A stretch of 64,000 bases of DNA. It comes from Blasia pusilla. Taxonomy: Eukaryota > Marchantiophyta > Marchantiopsida > Blasiales. The translations under genes and the position numbers were made by a program. Numbering within the stretch: the stretch's first letter is position 1; each line of letters opens with the position of its first letter. Under the pieces are notes generated by a model. That model made no database searches. It was given only the letters and a program-made list of their open reading frames with translations, and was not told where the DNA came from. The stretch covers positions 42,594,001 through 42,658,000 of the forward strand of contig CM114273.1 of assembly GCA_050084515.1 (NCBI GenBank), in the 5' to 3' direction. Of the stretch, positions 26,001 through 37,167 are shown in pieces.

Positions 26001-27870
26001 CCTCCAGCGCACCAAGACAATTCCACTGGTGAGTGGTGCCTGCTTTGAATGATCAGGAACCCACGGTGGTTGGACAACTACCTGTTGCACATGTTAGAGA
26101 TAAATTGTGGTTTAGGATGCTGGAAACCACTTATGAGTCCCTACTTTTCTGTGGCTTCACACCATGACAAGACTGATCCCTCTGCACAGAATGTCTCACA
26201 CCAAGGCTGTGTTCTGACCTTCATGCACCTTTGATTGGCAGAATCCATCCTCATCAGTTAAGCCCGATTCATCTGGCTACCTAGGTAGCCCCAGGTAAGA
26301 ATTTTTTGCCTCAGCATTACATCAGAATCAGAACCTCTTAGTCTCTTAACAGAAGGAGCTGGTTGTGCAGTTCATCCTCTTTCTAGTAGTTTGTTTGAAT
26401 ATGTGATTCAATGGGAGCAGTGTTTTCATTAATTCATAGATCATTTTTGATTGGAGTTCCCTGGAGTTCGTTGATATAGCTTTTAGAACTCAGGTGAGTG
26501 GAATTCCATAGTGACTTGTAAATTATGTGCTATAATTATGGGCATCCAAGTCCAACTATAAAGGCGGTTGAACCTATTATGTGTTCCAAAAGTGTGGGGC
26601 TAGGCGAATATGCAGTTTTTCTATGAAGCGTTGCTTGTGAACTAAATTAAGTGCATGGGTTGAAGTGCCCGTCCAACCCATATGTTGAGCTACCATGTCA
26701 TTTCCTTGAAGCTTTGAATTGTCTTTTGCTGTTGGATATATTCCTCAGTGAAAGTTTATTGAACGAAGTCACAATATTCCTCTCTAGGCTCGGATTGGAG
26801 GTTACTTTCTGGGGAATTGTGACACTGAAGTGTATGCGAAGTTGGCATGGCAAGATAGTAGTGAGTGTCAAAGTGGATGTAGGTTCCTTAAAAACTTTGG
26901 ACGGAAAGAAGAGCAGACCATAGAAGTGTGAAGAATGTGGCGACAGGAAGCATGCAGACAGGAGAGTCATGGTCCAGCATGAGTCCTTCCCCCTGTGGTG
27001 GTAGAGTTATGGTGGATGTAGGACTAAGAATTGTGGAAAGTTTCCTATCTTGCCAAGGAATTGTTGATACTAGGGACTTTAAGAATTCTTGTGCACTATA
27101 AAGGCCCTCAGGTCCTATAGGGGTTCGGAAAATAATCGAGTCCTTAAGTGATTTGCCTTGTAGGGGCTTGAAAAAAGTTGAATTTGGTGTGGAAATCAAG
27201 AGGCCTAAGATAGCTTTCAGGCTAACAAGACGTTGGAATGGAATGGAATGCCGCAAGTATGAAAGGACGAACAGCAAAACTTAAATGAAACAAAGCATTG
27301 TCTGCCAAATGAATTCAACCCATGCTTAGGATCTATGATGGTGGAATATTTTGAGACTATGATCACAAGTATGTTGGTCAACAGAACTGATTTTCAGGCT
27401 GCCTTGGTGGCTCATCTATATTCTGCTTTTATTAAAGATAAGGCAGTGATTGATTTAAAACTAGAATTCTAGTTTGTAGAAGTCCAACTTATTGCAGGTA
27501 ATTGCACATCTGAATTTACATCCAAAAGTGGATTTTTTGTCAAGGTTCCCCCTTACCCAAACTATACGCACGCAACTATGAATTATCCAAACTATAGGCA
27601 CGCAACTATGAATGTGAAGAAGATGAACAGGGAAGTGAACATTGAATTGTGAAATTTAGAGATGCCAACATGAACCACATTACATCAAGGTGAGGTTTCT
27701 TGAGGTGGTTTCTTAGATTAACTTATTGAGCCGCACGCATTATTGATATCAGTCCTTATGATAGTCAAATGCATAAGTCCCTAATTATACATCTAATCAA
27801 AATTTTCTGCATTGAATTTCATGTTGTAGTCCTACGGTGTAAAGCTAGTTTGGCATATTATTATGCGATT
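23064..27870. other. 3' flank of the RAVER-like gene; no gene recognised
   Basis: The nearest kilobase or so probably includes the 3' UTR. Composition stays less AT-rich than the DNA beyond 28 kb. Frames of up to about 130 codons exist on both strands (for example 24771-25148 plus, 26888-27277 minus) but match no family I know. A short direct repeat, CAAACTATA then GCACGCAACTATGAA, occurs twice at about 27557-27612. Non-coding transcripts cannot be excluded. Confidence 0.4.
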
Positions 27871-27881
27871 ATTATTGGAAG

Positions 27882-27929
27882 GGCACACCCCCTTCGATAG
27901 ACCGTGTAATAGGGGCTGGGGGGTGTGCC
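27882..27929. repeat. GC-rich inverted repeat, 11-bp arms
   Basis: GGCACACCCCC at 27882-27892 is perfectly complementary to GGGGGTGTGCC at 27919-27929, with a 26-base loop. It stands out in AT-rich surroundings. It may be the end of a small mobile element or a chance hairpin. Confidence 0.6.
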
Positions 27930-28399
27930 TAAGTAGTAGATTTTCATATTGTGTGTAAAATTTTGTAAATATAGAACACCCTCTAGCATATAGATAATTA
28001 TGTGCTAAAAATCTTGGATTAAATAAATAAACAAAGAATAAGGAAGTTTCTAATCAAAAGATTTCTTGTACTCGTTTTGGAGCGAAACCCACTAGCTAAG
28101 GTTTGACTAGTGCTAGCATTCTATGGAAAGTTTATTGACAAAATTTTAAGATTTTTCTTTAAAAAAAATTTAATCGGGTAGAAAATTGGTGAGTAAAATA
28201 TAGTTGTCAGAAACATTTTGTCTAATTAGAAAATTGATGGAAATCTAGAGGAAAGTACACGAAAGATACTCTGAATTTTATAGATCGCATTGGTTTAATT
28301 TTTTACTAAGTCGATATGAGGATAGATTGAGTAGGAATTGAGCTCGTCGGATGGTATTATGTGTAAGTGGATGTTATAAGGGTGGGGTGCTAGGGTACT

Positions 28400-29190
28400 A
28401 GGGTTCATAGTCTCAAGACCTATGGCAGTTATGGGTAAAAGAACGAGGTACCCAAAAACTTCTTAAGACAAGTTCAATTGATGATGGAATTATTTTGCGA
28501 GAAAATTGAAGAGTTTCCATTGTCTCGTAGAAAATCGGAGCACATAATTTACAGGTTGTCAGTAAACGTAACAACAAAAAAAATACTCCTTGAAAAATTG
28601 AATAGACTTGTAAAAAGTTGGAAGAGAGACAACAACTCTTAGAGAAGCCCAAAAGCTTTTCAAGGTGCTCCGAAGAAATCGGATAAGAGGAGAAAAATAC
28701 GAGCTGGCCCTTGTGCACACATATGAGGCAAGGAGGATCATACCTCTGCGGATTCATGGAGGGAGGCTCACCAAAGAGAGATTGAGTTGAATCCCAATAT
28801 TTCTCCTTTTGGGTATACCCTTTCTTTCTTTACAAACGGTTTGTAATGTGTGCATACAGGTCATCTCCTCAGTCCTAACCCACAATAGTGGATCAAGGGG
28901 AGATTTCCTTAAATGGAAATTCAACTCTATCCAAAATCATAAGTTCCACCAAATAGCACTAAATGAGCAAAAAGTAAGGATTTACCTGCACATTAAGGTT
29001 ATCCTCCTCCTTTGTAGGTCATCCTTGACCTCTGTTGAGATCAACATCTGATCGACCTCCTCATGTACGTTGCCTGGGTTTTCTTTGTTCCATAGAAAGA
29101 TTTGATGGTTGATGTGGGCATACACATTGCTATACAATATACATTGTTGACACATTTGTGCACTCGTAAATATAAGATACATTATTCAAT
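28400..29190 (-). mobile_element. Diverged LTR of the minus-strand gypsy copy 3
   Basis: On the minus strand this stretch follows the order of the LTR at 52965-53606, including the 127-bp tail segment found just before that LTR: CATACACATTGCTATACAATATACA at 29116-29140 matches CATACACATTGCTACACAATATACA there with one change. The CACCAAAGAGAGATTGAG block (about 28768) and the ACGAGGTACCCAAAA end (about 28440) correspond too. It lies downstream of the integrase of copy 3 and so is its 3' LTR. Boundaries are approximate because of divergence. Confidence 0.5.
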
Positions 29191-29404
29191 CATAGTTTTC
29201 TTGATGAAACCTCTTGAATGTTTATCAATAGTCTCTGCAAATAGTCTTATATCTCAACATGTCTTGATGATGTGCAAAAAACAAGTTCTCGAACGTTATG
29301 GATATGACTCTCTAAAATTTCTCTTCTTGTTTAGAATTTTCTTAGCATTCACATATCAAGGTCATAGAGGTTCAAGACTTCATCAATATCATGATTAATG
29401 GCTA

Positions 29405-30645
29405 CTAGTAACTTTTTGCCCGTGCGATGCACTAGGTGATTGAGGGTGAGATGATTGGGAATGAAAAAACTTACATATGGAGGATGATAATGTGAAAGTA
29501 GAGGACACACAATGAATAAAGTTTAATTTTAAAAAAGACAAAAAAATAGAAAAGATTAAATTTTTTATAATACATCTAACTTGGCTCAAGACAAATTTTC
29601 ACAAATTTTCCCTTATTAATTTTGAAAAAATAATTTATCCCTTTTCCAATACTGGTCTTTCAATAAATAAAAGAAAAGCACTTATTTTGACGATTTTTTT
29701 CCCAAAAGAGGAATGAAATTTCCCCCCAATCTAACTTGAAATTAAAAATTAATATATAAATGATATGTCTTCCTTTATTTTGAAGAATAATTCTTGTCCC
29801 ATTAGTGTCCTATTATCCTTTTCATTTTTTTTCCCAAAAGAAAAAATAATTTCCCCTCAAAAATAAACTTTAAATTTCATTTGCATGAACCTTGAGAAAA
29901 TAATTAAAAATTTTCAAATGAGGAAAGATCTAAAAAGAGGAAAGAGACTCTAGAAGATTTCATCGAGGAAGAAGTTTGAATTTGATTCAATAATAAATAA
30001 ATAATTAATACGTTAACCTTACCATTCTTGTTTTATGCTTAGTGTAGGGTAAAATTAAAAAATTCATGAATTCATGGAAAAATTTGATAGGGGTCTTCAA
30101 ATTTTCTTAATTAGTAAAAAAATTCACTCATCTTAATCCAAACTTTATCTCAAAATATATTTTTAAAAATTACCTCACAATTAAAGCTTTGTGATGTGAG
30201 AGTGTTTGAATCACATCAAACACTCTCACATCCCAAAACTTTCTACTATGTCAAACCAAACTCATTTTCATTTTGAGAGCTTGAAAAGGAGATTAAATGA
30301 TATATTTCTAAAGTAATATGTAATTTCCCTTCAAAATATAATTTGAAATTGAGAAAAATAATTTCCACAAATTTTGAAATAATAAAATTTAATTTCTTAA
30401 ATGAAAAAAAGGATAATGAAAACCCTAGATTTTGTTTTGGGATTCAAATTTTTAATTTAAATTTAATTTTAAACAAAAATTAAGAAATATTTTAAAACCT
30501 CTTTTCTATTCAAATCTTAACTTAGTGAAAATCAAAGAATAATTGTATATGTGACAAGATTTACTCGTGGCGTTTAGTGGGAGCTTCTTAGCCAAGGCTA
30601 ACGTCCTTAATATTATGATAGGTAAATTGGACTCTCGTCTATAGA
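29405..30645 (-). mobile_element. Non-autonomous Helitron-like element (copy A)
   Basis: On the minus strand it starts TCTATAGACGAGAGTCC, ends with an imperfect hairpin (GTGCATCGCAC, then GGGC) and closes AAAAAGTTACTAG. The base before it is A and the base after it is T, as expected for Helitron insertion between A and T. The flanks are integrase-coding: protein text of copy 3 stops at one end and resumes as AINHDIDEVL at the other. There is no Rep/helicase coding, so it is non-autonomous. Its 29405-30110 part is collinear with the copy at 46708-47642. Confidence 0.65.
30193..30232. repeat. Perfect 17-bp hairpin inside Helitron copy A
   Basis: GATGTGAGAGTGTTTGA (30193-30209) and TCAAACACTCTCACATC (30216-30232) are exact reverse complements with a 6-base loop. 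The equivalent part of copy B does not show it, so it may mark a small secondary insertion. Confidence 0.75.
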
Positions 30646-31505
30646 TTAAAAAGAAAGGTGGAAAGGATGCCAATGTTACCTACTTGCTAAACCTTTAGCC
30701 GATTTCCAATTAAATTTTAGGTCTTAATCTTATAATTAATCTCTATATAAGCCATATCTGCACAAACTGCTTTGCAAGGTGTGAACAACACCCTTTGCTT
30801 GACCGTCCGCTTCAAGATGCTCTCCTCATTTCATACAACTGTTAATCAATGCCTAATCATACCAGGCTTGAAACTCTTTGTGGAGTTGATGCTGTGGTCA
30901 TTCAACACCTTTGGTGATGCGCCATACTATTCAACATTTAATGTAGGAATGCATATGCTGTTTCCTTTTTTTGGTTTTTCCATGAATACAACCATCTTTA
31001 TCCACTCCAAAAAGTCCTCAACTATGAGCAATGCATATTAGTTATGATGGTTAGCCTATGGTAAAGGGTATGAAAAATCCAAACTCCATCGATAGCCTTA
31101 AACCTATGATTGGTATTGATGAAAATTTGGATTTAGCGCTTTGAGGGATACTCAAACTCTAACATACGCTTTGCACTTAGTGAGAAACTGATGTACATTT
31201 TTCTGAATACCACACCACCAATATTTTTCCAAGAGTAAGGGACATGTATGCTTCACTCTAAATGGTCCAAAATACTTGTGCATATGTTGCACTAACTTTG
31301 CTCTCAATGAAGGATGATCGAGGCACCACTCATTCTCAACCATCCTTCCAAACTTGTTAAACATGTTTCCCCTCTTGCATGAACAGTATGGATCGCTGTA
31401 AGATCTGATTGCACTCTCTAGCACCAAATATGTTGATAGGTTGCCACTATATGGATGCCCAAAGACTACCTCATCCACCTCGTTGATATCTTGATCACCT
31501 TTCAC
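30646..31505 (-). pseudogene. Gypsy integrase remnant, copy 3
   Basis: The zinc-binding region appears as HPSLRAKLVQHMHKYFGPFR with YWWCGIQKNVHQF and CKAYVRV. It is followed by GYRWSLDF (first catalytic Asp), LIVEDFLEWIKMVVF and a late ADGQAKGVVHTLQ segment where the catalytic Glu of the family is replaced by Lys. It aligns piece by piece with the integrase at 54130-55164. Multiple stops make it inactive. The C-terminal part continues beyond the Helitron insertion at 29400-29191. Confidence 0.7.
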
Positions 31506-31739
31506 CTCCTCACCAACTTCTAAATGTAAGGACTTCTTTTTCTAACTTTGATGTTGAAGTTGATGCTACGTGGATCTTCATGGCCAATAAATTCAAGTAG
31601 ATAGATTTATGTCATCCAACCATAATCTTTTTATGACTCTCACTATGCAAACGAGCTCGAGTTGTATCATCTCGATGACTCTAGCATGAGTGCCAACTCA
31701 ACCTCCTTGAGGACTCATCTAGAAATTTTACTCCCAAAA

Positions 31740-32649
31740 AATAGAGCCCATATGACAAGTTTCTTGATCATAGGCACAAATGTCAATTTTTTCTTTAGAA
31801 ATTGGAATGCTCTCTCTTCTCCATTCCCCGACCATTCATGATTAATCTTTATTAGGTAAAAGGCTTCGCAATGGTGCCAAATTCCTTAACATACAATATA
31901 CATAAGCTTTTCAATCTCATAAATGCAAAAACTTGACTTATATTTGAAGGGCTTGAAACGTGTGAGATAGCCTCTACCTTTGTCTCTTAAACATCAAGCC
32001 CACTTGGATATTTTGTTTGACCCAAGAACTTCATTGGATCATGAAAGAACCGATACTTGCTTGGATGCAACTTTAGCCCATGTAATTGTTGTTGTGAAAA
32101 TATCTCTATGACATATCGCTCATGCTCCTCAATTATGCTACTGAAAAAAATGATGTCATCATTTTCACATGTAAAAAAATACAAACCTTCCAAGATCTTA
32201 TCTATGTATCTATATTAGAGCGTTCTTCAATCTTGATGGTTAGACCTACCATTGGTACAAAAAATCCTCATGGTGAAGATTAAGGCCCTAAAATGCCATC
32301 ATAGGTAGGACTCTCAAGCACATGGTTTAGTTGCAAAAATGCAAACCCTTGAGTACCAATTATGTTCACGTGCAACCAATTGAGGCATCTCCACTCTTAG
32401 TGCTTATTGGTTATCAAGATTGTGCTTCACTTCAACTAAAATTGTTTCCATCTCTTGATGTACCTAAATCATATCCCAAAAATTCCATTGGTGTCTCTAT
32501 CGATCTCCTCTTACCTTTCCCTACGCTACTACGTGCGCCACCTCGATAGGAAAGGGGTTCACAAGTGCATGAGAAGTGCTACGTTTAGACCGCATGTGCA
32601 ATTAACGTTGCTCAACCACTCCCGTACTATTAATCCATGAAAAGGAGTT
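31740..32649 (-). pseudogene. Gypsy RT and RNase H remnants, copy 3
   Basis: The minus strand shows IIEEHERYVIEIFSQQQLHG and LKLHPSKYRFFHDPMKFLG (32130-31990), the classical gypsy RT stretch just after the YxDD site. The RNase H lead-in EERAFQFLKKKLTFVPMI lies at about 31840-31790. The metal-binding YxDD itself is lost or scrambled. Domain order is as in Ty3/gypsy (RT before RNase H before integrase), which excludes Ty1/copia. Confidence 0.65.
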
Positions 32650-33590
32650 CAAGTCCATCGCCTAACATAGACCAGGTTATTGACAATGAAAAAATATGGC
32701 ATCCTAATTGTAGGAAATCCCATTGTACGCTCTCACTCATCAATAATGGGCTCCATGAATGACTTTTTTTGATCATCCCAAACCAAGCAAGGAACTCCCT
32801 TATAAGCACTAGAAGCAACAAAGCTCACTTGCTTGGGGAGTGATGCATGTGGCATGCCTATCTTATAGATCTTCATCAATGGGAGTAAATTTTTATGTCG
32901 CAATACCTATGATAGATGTCTTGGATGCATAATATAATCCACAAAAAGTATGAAGGTTAGTACAATGTCGTATATATCCTCCTCAATACCTTACGCAAGA
33001 TCGAGTTTGTTCACCACAAGTGTCGATGATGTGCTTGTAATGCAACACTCGCCGCATCCAAAAGAATTTTGATTTGATCCATATGTGGATCAAGTCCACA
33101 CTCCTTATCACTTGTTTTGGAGAGTCATCAAAGAGTGGTTCATTCTCTAGAGTATTTGCTTCAGCATGAGACTCATGCTTTTGCGAATGTGCAAGATCCG
33201 CTCCATCTTCCAAAATAACTTAGATCTTGGGTCTCCCAAGACACCCTCTCATCCGTCACTCGATTGATCTTAACATGGCCAACATGCAATCACCAAGTAG
33301 GTGGTACCTATCTAGTCTACATCTTGTACCCCAATAGTGAGGGGTTATTTGGTTAAGACCTCTAAGTACCATGTGTTGTTGACGTTGGTAAGAGGTCTAG
33401 AAATTGTAAAGTGAATTGAGCTATATGCAAAAGTGGTACTTACCTTGGAGTCTCATCTTGCTCCATATGCGAGGACTAAAGTACGTACAGACGTGCTAGT
33501 AATACTATATACAAGCCAATATTGATCCCTTTGAAGAGATTCGACACTCTCACATCCTCCTTCGGAAATTTTCCCACAATCAATATGGTG
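32650..33590 (-). pseudogene. Cytosine-C5 DNA methyltransferase domain inside gypsy copy 3 (decayed)
   Basis: Compared with the nearly intact domain at 62990-64000, the same blocks occur in order on the minus strand. A motif I region FPKEDVRVSNLFKGINIGL is followed by EQDETP. Motif IV is LVIACWPC, with a stop right after the catalytic-Cys triplet, then GDPRSKLFWKMERILHI. Near the end come AYKGVPCLVWDD, then DE, a stop, and ERTMGF (motif IX-like), and LGDGLEL (motif X-like) close to 32660. It lies exactly between protease and RT. Stops and frameshifts make it inactive. Because the match runs over the whole domain, chance similarity is very unlikely. Confidence 0.75.
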
Positions 33591-34911
33591 TCGAAGGGTG
33601 AAAATTTAGCAGTTCTTGCTAACTTGGTCTCCTTGACTCGTCTTGACGTAATGCAAGGAATTTACTCCAAGTTATTTGCACATCATCAAATCTCCTAAAT
33701 TGACGCTCCTAATTAAATCAACAACTCTTGTCCAAAAAAAGTTACAGTCGTGATGATACTCCTCTCTATAAAGACATTGGCCATGGGCAGATTCTTTGCA
33801 AGAACACGAGACCTCGAGCACGAGTCTCAATCAAATCTCAATGCAAGGTGATGCTATTGTTGAATGTCGATAATTTCGCTTACCTTCTTGGTTGTTTCTC
33901 TAACATATCACAAGTGGACTGTACACAAAATACTCTAGCATATCCATTACCAAACTATCATTATACGATATCGAAAATGGTCTCCTCCATGTAATAAAAA
34001 ATTAAATCCCATCAGGTAGAATTATCTCGATAATAATGCTTCACCAGCCAAGATGTTATAAGACTTGACATTGGTCACTATCACCTTGGCTGCACGATTG
34101 TCTCATCCGTTGGATACTCTAGTTAGAGCCTCACTATTATCATGTGTTGGGTAAGAAAATATGTCTCATATGCACCACCCAATGATATTTGAATGCGGAA
34201 TGGACATTGCTCATTGTGGAACTAAGTTAAAGCTAAAATTGTAAATCTATCTTTCTTTACATGAAGGGTTGTGCTCTTAAATCTAGTAAGATACATAAAG
34301 ACTATAAAGGCTTATCGTAGATGGTGACTTGTGGACACAAGTCACATGAACCCGCACAATTCACCTTCTAACATGTCAATGTAATGTACTTAAAGTGTTA
34401 CAATTTTTTTGAACAAGTTATCACATGATTTAATGACTAGCTAAAAACTGCCCCCTAACCATAGCGAACCCTAGGGACAAGATAATACAAGAAGCTTTCC
34501 GGATGGTATTGGAAATTATCTACGAACTAAGGTTCAAAAATATATCCTATGGCTTCGGAAGGAACAAGGGCTGTACATTTAATGCACACCGCCTTAGTTT
34601 TTGGTTAGGCAGGTAGACATAATCATTCAGTTACATAATGTCGAGTCCATTTGGAAAATATTTGCTTAGATAGAAAATTTACACGCTCATAAAATATGGT
34701 ACACTCATCCACATCTATAATATTAAGATTGTTCATGGGAATGGAAGTCCATATGTCGACTTACTAAAATAAGTGTAACCTTCTAAAAGAAGAAAATAAT
34801 ACCTAATAGGTTTTCTATGAATATAATGGGGTTTTCTGCAAATCGCACGAGTGGGCAATGAAGTGCTAGTAGAGGAATAAGAGGTGATTTGACCACCTAA
34901 GATTACAACAA

Positions 34912-35080
34912 TGTATGTTATATGGGAGAGTGCCTTTTGATTTGTGAACACCTCTTTGCTTGCCATGTGGAAATCGGGCAGCTAGAAAATATTTTCCCTT
35001 ATGGGGACAACAAGAAATTTTTTTTGAGTGCAACATGATCGATCCCTTCACTCTTGTGCATGGCACGGGTTGCCTACTAG
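34912..35080 (+). mobile_element. Mini-Helitron-like element (copy D)
   Basis: It begins near TGTATGTTATATGGGAGAGTG, which resembles the left end of the larger copies, and ends with a GTGCATGGCAC hairpin-like stretch, GGGTTGCCTACTAG and a following T. The interior (GATTTGTGAACACCTC, then GCCATGTGG) matches the copy at 36939-37167. About 170 bp, with no coding capacity. The left boundary is uncertain by a few bases. Confidence 0.5.
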
Positions 35081-35578
35081 TTATGACACAAGTGCACTCT
35101 TATATGTTTAAGGGTTAGTGCAAATTCTGTGTTACTTTTGCAATTACGTCCTTACTAATCCATTAGAAAAAAAGTTCAGATTCAATCACTATTAAGGTAA
35201 GACTAGCATAATACCAACTAAAAATCATAGTGAGGTAGGGAAAGACATCACTTAAGTCTATGATATGTTAATTTAGTTCTTTTGTAAAATATTACTCACA
35301 TGAAGATACACATGTCAATGCAATACGGGAGGGAGGTTTCCTCAAATCCCATAGATAATCAATTGGAGTTTTCAAACCTTCTTTTCAAGGCTCCCATTTC
35401 TTTGCACCAAGCCTTCTATATACGAGGGTTGATATATGCTATGCATGGATCACCCTATTCCTTCCCATAATCGTCCCCTCCTAAACGTTCCTTTCAAATG
35501 AAAAGATGACAACGAAATTTTTTTTAAACGTCTCCAAAATTTTATATTATTAATCCAAAATATATATTGACATATACA

Positions 35579-35595
35579 ATATATATATATATATA
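35579..35595. repeat. (AT)n microsatellite
   Basis: An alternating AT run of 17 bases in an AT-rich stretch. Confidence 0.9.
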
Positions 35596-35689
35596 GAGGC
35601 ACTAAGAATATAGATGGGAAATGTTTAAAAATGGCACAGGATATTTATTAACGCTTTGATACGTCAGAGCCACGTGTTCTTCCGCAATT

Positions 35690-36010
35690 GTCAAACGAAC
35701 GACGACTCGACACCGCGATGCCGCTAAACAGGAGCGACTCTTAACCCTAAAGGTCCTGTTAAATCGTGCTCCAGCGGCGGTGACGGGCGAGATCCTCAGG
35801 GTCCGACGGGTGAGAGGAGCAACCCGGGCCCTTAAAGGTGCTAATGGCGCTCTAGCGGGAGCTGACTTTAGACGCCGTAAGAGGAAGGAATGAGCCTTTC
35901 CTTAAAGGTGGGGCTAGCGAAGCTGACGGGTGACAGGAGCGACCCGTCCCTTAAAGGTGCTAACTACAGTGCTTCGGCGCGGGTAACGGGTGGGAGAGGA
36001 TGACTCGTCA
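35690..36010. repeat. GC-rich degenerate repeat island
   Basis: Within AT-rich DNA, units recur such as GACGGGTGAGAGGAGC, then AACCCGGGCCCTTAAAGGTGC; GACGGGTGACAGGAGC, then GACCCGTCCCTTAAAGGTGC; and a third diverged AACGGGTGGGAGAGG copy. The spacing is roughly 60 to 130 bp. Half units are inverted (GACGGGT with ACCCGTC). It looks like an old minisatellite or the remains of a GC-rich element. No protein-like frame. Confidence 0.6.
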
Positions 36011-36938
36011 AAGGAAGAAGAGTCAGCTTTGGATTCGCAGCGATGAAGGTTTTCTAGATTTATTTTTATTTTTTTATTAATATTTAATGAAGACCCAGAT
36101 CCTCGTCTTCTAGTGGAATAGGCAGATCCATGGACGACAGCATATTCCTCCTTCTTTTGTCTTTTTGAAGTCCACAATACGAAATGCTATTTTAGGGAGA
36201 AAGATTATTATTGCTAGGAAGTCATAAAAAAAAAAAAAAAATTTGGACTGTTTTTTTAATTAAAAATTTTAGGTTAAGTTTTTTTCGGAAATTTTAATTG
36301 AAAATGAAAAAAAGACGGAGTAATGATAACAAGGAGATATATAAAAATTGATGATAGAAAATGGAAAAAAAGTCATGATACTTTTTCGTATATTGACCTT
36401 AAATAATTGAACATATGTGCTTTTTTTTTAGTATTTATCGTCCCAAAGAAGTAATTTTTAAGATAAGAGTGAATTTTATATATGTATTGATGTTTGCTTT
36501 TAGATGTAAGATTGGACTTCATCCAATATCCAGACAAATTTCTACTAACATTGGAACTATAACACTCATCAACATCTCATGATTAGAGGATATACATAAT
36601 AGAGTTTAGAGATGCGGAGCCACCAAGGTATGTGGCAGAGTTGTGGTGATAATATTTATATGGATCCTACCTATGCCATTGCCTTGTATATGTGCTCTCA
36701 CTAGTAAAGACACTACAAGGAAAATGAAAAAAATTGCAAATTGTAATAAAAATAGATGAGAGAACCTATTAAGAGTTAAAAAACCCGGATATTTAAAGAG
36801 CCAATGAACTCCAAGATCACAAGTGCTATAAAGTAGAAGAAAAGAGACTCATTGGAAAATAAAATCTCGTTGATTTTTTGAATTCACTGGGGTTGCATTT
36901 TGAACTTATACTTTAGGGTTCAAGATTACATTTCTAAG

Positions 36939-37167
36939 TCTATATTATTATTGGAGAGTGCTCTCTTGATTTGCAAACACCTCTCTATTTGACACATGGC
37001 AAGTGAACAGCAAGAAAATATTTCACATGCTACGGAGAGCAGAACAAGAATTGAATTTTTGTGGAACATCATTAGTCCTTTCACTCCCGTCCCCTCTTTT
37101 CACGCCTGGAGGAAGGACTTCTCAAATACTTTTTAATTTCCCATGCATCGCACGAGCACCTTAATAG
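36939..37167 (+). mobile_element. Mini-Helitron-like element (copy C)
   Basis: The left end TCTATATTATTATTGGAGAG is the same as that of copy B at 47642. The right end has CCCATGCATCGCACGAG, a hairpin-like stretch, then CACCTTAATAG before T, a decayed form of the CTAG terminus. About 229 bp, no coding. The base before TC is G rather than A, so the left flank does not fit the Helitron rule perfectly. Confidence 0.5.

Larger units (their letters stand above)
29191..34330 (-). mobile_element. Old Ty3/gypsy element (copy 3) with DNMT domain, nested Helitron inside
   Basis: Minus-strand coding remnants appear in the order protease (about 34300-34020), cytosine methyltransferase (33590-32650), RT (about 32650-31990), RNase H (about 31860-31740) and integrase (31505-30646, resuming 29400-29191). 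The protease site is decayed (LLDLRAQP where the related copies have LLDSGAQ), and CPFRIQISLGGA matches CPFRIHTYWGGA of copy 2. Stops and frameshifts occur throughout. The gag part is not recognisable upstream of 34330. The Helitron-like insertion at 29405-30645 splits the integrase. This is the most decayed of the three related copies, hence probably the oldest. Confidence 0.75.

Noticed and set aside
26888-27277. 129-codon minus-strand frame
   Set aside because: No recognisable motif. Long enough to notice but not to support a gene.
28413-28757. 114-codon minus-strand frame
   Set aside because: Falls inside the diverged LTR of gypsy copy 3, which explains the sequence better.
30772-31041. 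89-codon plus-strand frame
   Set aside because: Antisense to the integrase remnant of copy 3; the minus strand carries the recognisable protein.
32630-32821. Minus-strand frame ending LGDGLELLFMD as a separate small gene
   Set aside because: It is a mixture of frames across the end of the methyltransferase remnant; the neighbouring frame holds the conserved CLVWDD and ERTMGF blocks.
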